A stretch of DNA of 6,277 nucleotides from JBBRHH01 sp038222915 (GTDB lineage: Bacteria; Planctomycetota; Phycisphaerae; Tepidisphaerales; Tepidisphaeraceae). Within the stretch, counting starts at the first letter, position 1. Each line of letters begins with the position of its first letter. The notes under the pieces were generated by a model. It did no database searches, was not told the origin of the DNA, and worked only from the letters and a program-made list of their open reading frames with translations. Where the stretch lies: NCBI GenBank assembly GCA_038222915.1, contig JBBRHH010000377.1:1-6277 (forward strand). Reading direction: 5' to 3'. Shown one piece after another: positions 1 to 4,792 of the stretch. Position numbers and translations under genes: made by a program.

Positions 1-777
1 CCACAATCCGTATATCAGACCGAGCGGTACGGAAATTTCACCTACACGATTCCGAATCTCCAGGCCGGAAAGACCTATGCGGTTCGGCTGCACTTCGCCG
101 AAAACTACGTGACTGGCGCGGGACAGCGGGTCTTCAATGTCAGCATGAACGGCGCACCGGTGCTGAGCAATTTCGATATTTTCCAGGCCGCGGGAGCGCA
201 ATTCAAGGCGGTGGTGCAGACCTTCAATACGACCGCCGACTCAAACGGCAAAATCGCCATCGTCTTTACCAGCATCAAGAACAGCGCGAAGGTCGATGGA
301 ATCGAAGCCACGCTCGTGACAACAACTTCGCCCGCAACGACGCAGATCGACGCCGGTGGCCCTGCTTCCGGAAGTTATGTTGCCGATGCAAACTTTAGCG
401 GCGGCCTCACGTATGCCACCAACCATGCGATCGACGTGTCGGGAGTCACCAACGCTGCGCCGCAGGCCGTCTATCAGACGGAGCGCTATGGCGACATGAC
501 GTACACGATTGCCAACCTGGTGGCGGGCAACGCGTATACGGTTCGATTGCATTTCTCGGAGAACTACGTGACGGGGGCAGGGCAGCGATTGTTCAATGTC
601 AGTCTCAACGGCACGCAGGTGCTGACCAATTTCGACATCTTCCAGACCGCCGGCGCACAATATAAAGCGGTCGTCCAGAGTTTTGACGCGACTGCCGACT
701 TGAACGGCAATATTCTCGTGAAATTCCTGAGCTTGAAGAACAGCGCCAAGATCGGCGGCATCGAGGTGATTGCCAAG
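1..777 (+). repeat. Tandem malectin-domain repeat, period 153 codons (459 bp)
   Basis: Bases 1-309 align in frame with bases 460-768 without gaps over 103 codons. By hand count about 74 of the 103 residues are identical. The two DNA copies differ at many third positions, for example in the codons for the YQTERYG and HFxENYVTG motifs. The duplication is therefore old and held by selection on the protein rather than a recent DNA duplication. Because the window opens inside a unit, more units may lie upstream. Confidence 0.
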
Positions 778-783
778 CCTTAG
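1..783 (+). CDS. Malectin (CBM57) tandem-repeat protein, 3' end (5'-truncated)
   Basis: The reading frame is open from base 1, so the true start lies upstream of the window; the GTG at 109 falls inside a conserved motif (NYVTGAG) and is not a start. The 260 visible residues hold the end of one malectin domain (residues 1-106), a Thr/Pro/Ser linker (107-114) and a complete second malectin domain (about 116-259) opening with IDAGGPASGSYVADANFSGG. Family hallmarks appear in both copies: YQTERYG, YTxxNLxAGxxYxVRLHF, GQRxFNVSxNG, NFDIF, KAVVQ and a closing GIE. Malectin domains are beta-sandwich modules; eukaryotic malectin binds diglucose and bacterial versions are classed as CBM57. The protein is therefore probably a secreted or surface glycan-binding protein, but its signal peptide and any catalytic domain would be outside the window. 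It ends in two consecutive in-frame stops (TAGTAG, 781-786). Sure of the domain; ligand and overall role unknown. Confidence 0.
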   Translation, partial: PQSVYQTERYGNFTYTIPNLQAGKTYAVRLHFAENYVTGAGQRVFNVSMNGAPVLSNFDIFQAAGAQFKAVVQTFNTTADSNGKIAIVFTSIKNSAKVDGIEATLVTTTSPATTQIDAGGPASGSYVADANFSGGLTYATNHAIDVSGVTNAAPQAVYQTERYGDMTYTIANLVAGNAYTVRLHFSENYVTGAGQRLFNVSLNGTQVLTNFDIFQTAGAQYKAVVQSFDATADLNGNILVKFLSLKNSAKIGGIEVIAKP

Positions 784-841
784 TAGACCTGCAAAAAGAC
801 GTTATCCCCTACTCATCCCCTTTGATCTCTCTGCATCCGCA

Positions 842-1420
842 TCACTTCGCCGGCGTCGGCGCAACCTCGATCGTCAAAATCCGATGCCGTTCAAAATCCG
901 TCGAATAGTGGATCACCACAACATCCCCCGGCTTGAGCGCCTTGAGAACATCGGCCGCCGCCTTCACTTTCTCGGCGGGCCCATTTAGCGCAAATCCCTC
1001 CACCGGCCCATCCTTCGGCTTCACCGCCACCCAGAAATTGTTGTACACCTTCAGCACCTCGCCCCGCACAACCCCGTTCGCCTTGCCGGCCAGCTTTTCA
1101 ATCGAGACAACCCGCCGCGCATCCCCCTCCAGCTTGTACTTGATCTGCACCCGATCGACGCTGAAGATCGATTTCAGCACCTCCTGCATGTGCTTGTCGG
1201 CACCCGGCCCGAGGAGATACTTGGTCGGCTCGTCTTCCCCATCGACCCGGACAAGAATCGAGTCCTCGTGCTTGTCGATCACCAACCCGCCGGCCACGCC
1301 CTTGTCCTTTGGAGCATCTTTTGCCGGTTCCTTTGGTTCTGCCCGCGCCATTGAACCGGCGCCCATTGCGCACAAGAACACCATCGCGGCAAACGTCCTG
1401 GAAAATGGAAGTCGCATCAT
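842..1420 (-). CDS. Small secreted protein with two copies of one beta-rich domain
   Basis: This 192-residue protein begins with a clear signal peptide (MMRLPFSRTF, a hydrophobic core around residues 11-22, likely cleavage after ARA at 27), so it is probably exported. A Lys/Pro/Asp-rich linker (29-40) leads to two related domains. Domain A is residues 42-110 (GGLVIDKHEDSILVRVDG ... VDRVQIKYKLEGDARRVVSIEKL). Domain B is residues 115-186 (GVVRGEVLKVYNNFWVAVKP ... GDVVVIHYSTDFERHRILTIEV). Both follow the pattern short beta hairpin, 'DG-E', a helix ending in LK, 'D-V-I-Y', then 'R-I/V-SIE'. It is the second gene of a minus-strand operon, 27 bp after the beta-propeller gene. An AGGAAAGG stretch (1429-1436) lies 8 bp before the start; the adjacent ATG at 1417 is an equally possible start. 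I do not recognise a named family; the fold resembles small OB- or SH3-like barrels. Function unknown. Confidence 0.
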   Translation of the reverse strand: MMRLPFSRTFAAMVFLCAMGAGSMARAEPKEPAKDAPKDKGVAGGLVIDKHEDSILVRVDGEDEPTKYLLGPGADKHMQEVLKSIFSVDRVQIKYKLEGDARRVVSIEKLAGKANGVVRGEVLKVYNNFWVAVKPKDGPVEGFALNGPAEKVKAAADVLKALKPGDVVVIHYSTDFERHRILTIEVAPTPAK

Positions 1421-1447
1421 GTCGCCGGCCTTTCCTGTTTCAGCCGC

Positions 1448-2695
1448 CTACTTCTTCCCCACACAAAAAAACGCATCATTGCCGCGAATAAAGATCCGCC
1501 CATCGCTCACCGCCGCTGACGACCCATTGCTCCCACACTTCAAATCGTTCGTCGCCAGCACTTCCAGTTTCGGCCCGGCCTTGATCACGTAGCTCTTGTC
1601 GCCGCCGCAAAAATAAATCCGCCCGTCCGGCGTCACGATCGGGCTCGACATGTTCGCCAGCCCTTCCGCATTCTCCGAGAACACCTGCTCGCCGCTCTTC
1701 ACATCCCAGCATGTGATGGTGTTTTTGTTCGCGCGATACACCCAGTCGCCGAAAATCACCGGCGATCCATACTGCGCCGCCACTTTCGGCAGCTTCCATT
1801 TCACATGTGTTGCGGTCACATCGCCCGTCCCCGTCGGATCCACCGCGACACCCGCCCCACCGTTTCCCGCATCACAGAATACAACGCCGCCGCCGTAGGC
1901 CGGCGATGCGCCAAACCCCTGCGCCTTGCACCACCAGATCGGCTCGCCGTTGGTCGGGTCCAGCCCCTGCATCGACTCGGCCGCCGACACCAGCATCTCA
2001 TCCTTCCCGTTCACATTCACAATCACCGGCGTCGTATTTGATGTCCCGGTTTTTTTTCGCTTCTGTTCCCATTTCACTTCGCCGGTCTTCTTGTCCAGTG
2101 CCTGCAGCCAGCCAATTCCCCGCCCCTCGTCGCACAGCAGCACCACAGTGTCCTTGTAAAGAATCGGGCTGCTGGTGATCCCCGGATTCAGGTTGAACGG
2201 CCCCTCGCGCTCCTGCCGCCAAACCACCTTCCCATCAAAATCCACCGCGACAATCACAGCCGACCCAAACCACGCATACACGAGCTTCCCATCCGTCACC
2301 GGCGTCGGCACCGCATAAATCGCGTACCCCGCCGCCTCCTTGCCTCCCTCGATCTTCGTACTCCACAAAAGCTTCCCGTCCGCCGCCTGATAACAATTCA
2401 AATAGTGCCCAGGAATTTCCTTGGCCTTCTCCTGTGCGTTCGTCTGTTTATCCGCGGTGGTCAGAAAAACTTTATCCCCCCAAACCACCGGCGAAGAATG
2501 CCCCGTCAAATCCTTGAGCGAAGCCTTCCACACCACCCCTTCCCCCGATTTCGCATCCCACTTCAGAGGCAGTTCCTTCTCCTCAGTCACGCCGTACCCA
2601 GTAGGCCCGCGCCAACCTGGCCAGTTTTCAGCTCGCACTGGAGCGCGCCATGATCCAAAAAGTATGACCGCCGCAACAATCCAGTTGCCCCGCAT
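1448..2695 (-). CDS. Secreted PQQ-like beta-propeller repeat protein
   Basis: The 415-residue product has a signal peptide (MRGNWIVAAVILFGSW..., likely cut after VRA at about 22). It continues with NWPGWRGPTG (24-33), the typical opening of planctomycete PQQ-binding-like beta-propeller proteins. Eight regularly spaced propeller strands can be read: SSPVVWGDKVFLTT (67-80), PTPVTDGKLVYAWFG (130-144), SSPILYKDTVVLLCD (175-189), TTPVIVNVNGKDEMLV (221-236), ASPAYGGGVVFCDAG (263-277), GSPVIFGDWVYRA (310-322), SSPIVTPDGRIYFCGG (350-365) and SSAAVSDGRIFIRG (392-405). Each is followed by or paired with an 'LDxxTGexxW'-type turn (for example LDKKTGEVKW, 200-209). The length is normal for the family. 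I see no haem-binding CxxCH motif or extra catalytic domain, so it is more likely a binding or scaffold protein, like BamB-type propellers, than a quinoprotein dehydrogenase. It is first in an operon with the duplicated-domain protein. The start is fixed by a strong AGGAGG 5 bp upstream. Confidence 0.
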   Translation of the reverse strand: MRGNWIVAAVILFGSWRAPVRAENWPGWRGPTGYGVTEEKELPLKWDAKSGEGVVWKASLKDLTGHSSPVVWGDKVFLTTADKQTNAQEKAKEIPGHYLNCYQAADGKLLWSTKIEGGKEAAGYAIYAVPTPVTDGKLVYAWFGSAVIVAVDFDGKVVWRQEREGPFNLNPGITSSPILYKDTVVLLCDEGRGIGWLQALDKKTGEVKWEQKRKKTGTSNTTPVIVNVNGKDEMLVSAAESMQGLDPTNGEPIWWCKAQGFGASPAYGGGVVFCDAGNGGAGVAVDPTGTGDVTATHVKWKLPKVAAQYGSPVIFGDWVYRANKNTITCWDVKSGEQVFSENAEGLANMSSPIVTPDGRIYFCGGDKSYVIKAGPKLEVLATNDLKCGSNGSSAAVSDGRIFIRGNDAFFCVGKK

Positions 2696-2700
2696 CGTGA

Positions 2701-2706
2701 CCTCCT
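2701..2706 (-). promoter_or_regulatory. Strong Shine-Dalgarno site of the beta-propeller gene
   Basis: The minus strand reads AGGAGG here, 5 bp before the ATG at 2695. It is the best ribosome binding site in the window and fixes this start. I could not find a convincing sigma-70 promoter further upstream on this strand; a TTGACG at 2784-2779 has no fitting -10 box 16-18 bp downstream. Confidence 0.
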
Positions 2707-2804
2707 GCTGTGTAGATATGCCAATCGTTTCCTATCTCTTTACGCGCGGCGGTTAACGCCGTTGCGACCGCCCGCCGTCGTCAAGAAGTTAGAACGAGGC
2801 ACGA

Positions 2805-2833
2805 TTTACCCTGCCGTGGCCGAGTCGTATAAT
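2805..2833 (+). promoter_or_regulatory. Candidate sigma-70 promoter for the two-gene unit at 2856-3714
   Basis: TTTACC (2805-2810, four of six matches to TTGACA) is followed after exactly 17 bp by a perfect TATAAT (2828-2833). Transcription would begin near 2840, in the divergent region between the beta-propeller operon and the plus-strand genes. The -10 box overlaps the first in-frame ATG (2832), which would then not be transcribed; this favours translation from the ATG at 2856. Promoter rules are poorly tested in planctomycetes, so this remains a sequence-level prediction. Confidence 0.
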
Positions 2834-2855
2834 GGCGCGCGGCTCGGGATCAACA

Positions 2856-3299
2856 ATGAGTGACGCGTTACAAGCTCCAACTTCTGCGACGCACATGCGG
2901 GTGCTTCACCCGTTCGCCTTAATTGGAGGCGCAACAGTCGAATATCCCACGCACGAAGCCAAATTCCGCGCCCTCGCCGTAGACTGGCTCGATTCGCAGA
3001 CCGGCAAATCACGCGTCGATTTTTCCCATCCGTCACACCAGCAGATCATCGGCATGGGTCAAATCGCCATCCCTTTCATATTGAAGGAAATCGCCAATCA
3101 AACCGGCCACTGGTTTCACGCGATTCGCTCTATCGTGGGCACAACGCCAGTTCCGGCCGATGCCCGTGGCGATCTCAACGCCGCAACGACGGCATGGCTT
3201 ACCTGGGGAGCCGAGAATGGCTATGGGCGCATCGAAGACCTCAAAGGGCAGCTGGATGCAGATCCGTCTGCCAAACCTTCACGCTCTATTGCAGGATGA
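2856..3299 (+). CDS. Small helical protein of uncharacterised family, first gene of an overlapping pair
   Basis: The product has 147 residues from the ATG at 2856; an in-frame ATG at 2832 would add eight residues (MARGSGST) but overlaps a perfect -10 box, so I prefer the later start. There is no signal peptide or membrane segment, so it should be cytoplasmic. The conserved-looking core is residues 34-123: HEAKFRALAVDWLD, then HPSHQQIIGMGQIAIPFILKEI (58-79), HWFHAIRSIVGTTPVPADARGDL (85-107) and AWLTWGAENGY (113-123). I recall similar small proteins with the 'HPxxQxIIGMGxxAxPxIL...HWFxAIxxIxGxxPVPxxxxG' signature in varied bacteria, including cyanobacteria, where they are annotated as hypothetical. 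The pattern of short amphipathic helices suggests a small HEAT-like helical domain for protein binding (inference). Its 3' end overlaps the next gene by 44 bp, so the two are probably made together. Molecular function unknown. Confidence 0.
   Translation: MSDALQAPTSATHMRVLHPFALIGGATVEYPTHEAKFRALAVDWLDSQTGKSRVDFSHPSHQQIIGMGQIAIPFILKEIANQTGHWFHAIRSIVGTTPVPADARGDLNAATTAWLTWGAENGYGRIEDLKGQLDADPSAKPSRSIAG
3243..3248 (+). promoter_or_regulatory. Shine-Dalgarno site inside the upstream gene, fixes the start at 3256
   Basis: AAAGGG lies 7 bp before the ATG at 3256, inside the coding region of the preceding gene. It supports that ATG over the longer in-frame start at 3160, whose extra 32 residues are only an out-of-frame reading of the upstream gene (Arg/Pro/Ser-rich, no family features). 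Confidence 0.
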
Positions 3300-3714
3300 T
3301 GACTTCAAGAGCCCGCCCACCATCGCCTACAACTGCGTTGGCTATGCCGTAGGCGATCCCCGCTGGTGGCAGCCCTCGGGCGACGAAGGCCATGTCTGGC
3401 TAAACGATTTGCCGGTGGGTGATTACTCGGTCGCGCAATATGTCGATATGTTCAAACGGTTCGGTTTTCTGCCCTGCGCGGGCATGGAACCCGAAGTCGG
3501 CTTCGAAAAACTGGCCGTCTTCGGCAACCAAGGCGAATTTGAACACGTAGCGATTCAGCTTTCCGACGGCCGATGGATCAGCAAACTTGGCGATCTCGAA
3601 GATATCCAGCATCCGGCCGCTCAGAATCTGGAAGGCAACTTCTACGGCAAGATCGATATCATTCTGAAACGGCCGGGGGACATCAACCGAACTGACTCAT
3701 TCCCGCTCGCGTAA
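3256..3714 (+). CDS. DUF7689-like protein with Cys/His pair, possible papain/NlpC-fold enzyme
   Basis: The 152-residue product starts at the ATG at 3256, giving the N-terminus MQIRLPNLHALL, which fits the 'FPNL' opening I recall for this family. Landmarks: IAYNCVGYAVGDPRWWQP (23-40) with Cys27; a helix YVDMFKRFGFLPC (62-74); GFEKLAVFG (82-90); EHVAIQLSDGRWISKLGDLE (96-115) with His97; DIQH (116-119); and YGKIDIILKRP (130-140). I associate the YNC...H-A-QL-DGRW-SKLG...DI-H...LKRP signature with the uncharacterised domain DUF7689, from memory. Cys27 at a helix start followed by His97 in a 'HVAIxLxDGxW' strand has the same order and look as NlpC/P60 and other papain-fold enzymes, with Asp113, Asp116 or His119 as a possible third residue. 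Enzymatic activity is inference. No signal peptide, so probably cytoplasmic. Overlaps the upstream gene by 44 bp, implying translational coupling. Confidence 0.
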   Translation: MQIRLPNLHALLQDDDFKSPPTIAYNCVGYAVGDPRWWQPSGDEGHVWLNDLPVGDYSVAQYVDMFKRFGFLPCAGMEPEVGFEKLAVFGNQGEFEHVAIQLSDGRWISKLGDLEDIQHPAAQNLEGNFYGKIDIILKRPGDINRTDSFPLA

Positions 3715-3771
3715 GCTTCCCTTCCACCCGCACAAACGTAAGATGCCCCGCTGATTAACCATCCAAGTGCG

Positions 3772-3777
3772 AAAGGA
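3772..3777 (+). promoter_or_regulatory. Probable ribosome binding site of the Anbu gene
   Basis: AAAGGA lies 11 bp before the ATG at 3789, a slightly long but usable spacing. The 74-bp gap behind the previous gene (3715-3788) shows no clear promoter or terminator, so read-through from the upstream pair is possible. Confidence 0.
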
Positions 3778-3788
3778 CGTTCTCCGCA

Positions 3789-4652
3789 ATGACCTATTGT
3801 CTGGGCATCATGACCCGCCAAGGCCTCGTTATGGCCTCCGATTCCCGCAGCAGCGCCGGCTACGATCAGGTCAACGTCTGCCGCAAGATGTACAAATTCG
3901 TCCAGAAGGGCGAACGCGTATTCGTCGCGCTAACCTCCGGTAGCCTTTCGCTCACGCAGTCCATTATGACCCTGTTGCGACGCGACTTCGATGCCGGCAA
4001 AGGCCTCGCCGCCGCCCCGTCGTTGTATGACGCCGCCCGCGTCATCGGCGAGCAGGTCCGACACGTCTCCGACCTCGACCGCACCGCACTCGAGCGCGAC
4101 GAATTCAAGTTCAACGTCAACATCCTTCTCGGCGGCCAGGTCAATGGCGAAAAGCACGGCCTCTTCCTCGTCTACCCCCAGGGCAATCCCCTCCAGGCCA
4201 GTGAAGAATCCCCGTATCTGCAGATTGGCGAAACCAAATACGGCCGGCCCATCCTCGATCGCGGCATCCGCTACGATCAAACCACTCTCGAGGAGGCCGC
4301 CAAATATGCGCTGCTCTCCCTCGACTCGACGATGAAATCCAACGTCACTGTCGGCCCACCTATCGATCTGCTCGCCTATCACGCCGACGAGCTTGTCCTC
4401 ACCCGCCAGCGCACCTTCGCCGGCGACGACCCCGACCTCAACAAGATCCGCGGCCGGTGGGAACAAGCCCTTCGCCAGGCCGTCCAGCGTCTCCCCAACC
4501 TCCGTTTCAAGACCAAGGCGGATTCTGCAAGCGACCAATCGATCCAGTTGATTGAAAACCCGAGTGGCGACGCCGCGTCTGAATATCAGCTCCAGCAAGA
4601 TCAGCGAAGGGCGGTCGCATCCGACGCGGATACGCTCACCCGGGCCAAGTAA
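3789..4652 (+). CDS. Anbu-type proteasome-like threonine peptidase
   Basis: The 287-residue protein matches Anbu, the bacterial relative of HslV and the proteasome beta subunit. It begins MTYCLGI, so removal of Met1 exposes Thr2 as the N-terminal nucleophile; no propeptide is present, which is usual for Anbu and confirms the start. Other family marks are MASDSRSSAG with Asp18, CRKMYKF with Lys33, FVALTSGSLSLTQSI (45-59), FKFNVNILLGGQVNGE (106-121), LVYPQGN (127-133), YLQIGETKYGRPILDR (143-158) and SLDSTMKSNVTVGPP (177-191), which carries the conserved Asp179/Ser region. Known Anbu proteins form open-ring or helical assemblies in the cytoplasm with weak or unknown peptidase activity. The last ~45 residues (243-287) are charged and Gln/Ser/Asp-rich and look disordered. 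Anbu usually sits with ATP-grasp, alpha-E and transglutaminase-like genes; none of these is present here, and its neighbours are instead the overlapping pair and an exported protein. Identification is firm; substrate is unknown. Confidence 0.
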   Translation: MTYCLGIMTRQGLVMASDSRSSAGYDQVNVCRKMYKFVQKGERVFVALTSGSLSLTQSIMTLLRRDFDAGKGLAAAPSLYDAARVIGEQVRHVSDLDRTALERDEFKFNVNILLGGQVNGEKHGLFLVYPQGNPLQASEESPYLQIGETKYGRPILDRGIRYDQTTLEEAAKYALLSLDSTMKSNVTVGPPIDLLAYHADELVLTRQRTFAGDDPDLNKIRGRWEQALRQAVQRLPNLRFKTKADSASDQSIQLIENPSGDAASEYQLQQDQRRAVASDADTLTRAK

Positions 4653-4663
4653 CCATCGGCCCG
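4641..4663 (+). terminator. Weak hairpin spanning the end of the Anbu gene
   Basis: CGGGCC (4641-4646) and GGCCCG (4658-4663) form a six-pair all-GC stem with an 11-base loop that contains the stop codon. No T-run follows, so it is not a classical intrinsic terminator; it could be chance in GC-rich DNA. Confidence 0.
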
Positions 4664-4736
4664 AGAGCAGGCAGGGCGAAATCCCTTATCCCGATTTATT
4701 CGGCCCGTTCCACTTTCCTGCGAATGCACGCTCTGA

Positions 4737-4742
4737 TATAAA
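4737..4742 (+). promoter_or_regulatory. Candidate -10 box for the exported protein gene
   Basis: TATAAA (5 of 6 matches to TATAAT) stands in the 140-bp gap between the Anbu gene and the next start, about 50 bp before the ATG. The -35 region is weak (TTTCCT at 4714-4719, 17-bp spacing, three of six matches). It suggests the downstream gene has its own promoter, separate from the Anbu gene. Confidence 0.
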
Positions 4743-4781
4743 CTGCGGAATCGGTTGCCGTTCGGATCGGGTCATTTCCTT

Positions 4782-4785
4782 GGAG
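4782..4785 (+). promoter_or_regulatory. Ribosome binding site GGAG of the exported protein gene
   Basis: GGAG lies 7 bp before the ATG at 4793, and this start gives an immediate signal peptide, so the start is well supported. Confidence 0.
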
Positions 4786-4792
4786 CCGTCGC

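Noticed and set aside
241..660. Minus-strand open frame of 139 codons within the malectin gene.
   Set aside because: It is opposite a conserved malectin repeat and shows no family signature.
784..841. Search for a bidirectional terminator between the convergent genes.
   Set aside because: No inverted repeat with a T-run is visible on either strand in these 58 bases; the only notable point is the double stop TAGTAG at 781-786.
2747..2761. Small inverted repeat (CGGCG-GTTAA-CGCCG) between the divergent genes, considered as an operator.
   Set aside because: The stem is only five base pairs in GC-rich DNA and there is no second copy nearby, so it cannot be told from chance.
2812..2860. tRNA-like stretch (TGGCCGAGTCGTATAATGGCG resembles a tRNA D-arm).
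   Set aside because: The following bases cannot form an anticodon stem (CGCGG against TCAAC), and no TTCGA-type T-arm or acceptor match follows, so this is a chance likeness.
3160..3255. Longer start (ATG 3160) for the Cys/His protein.
   Set aside because: The added 32 residues are an out-of-frame reading of the upstream gene; the ATG at 3256 has a good ribosome binding site and gives the expected family N-terminus.
3930..4598. 222-codon open frame on the minus strand opposite the Anbu gene.
   Set aside because: It lies wholly opposite a well-identified gene, has low-complexity Gly/Val/Glu/Ala composition and no recognisable motif; it is an antisense shadow of GC-rich codon use.
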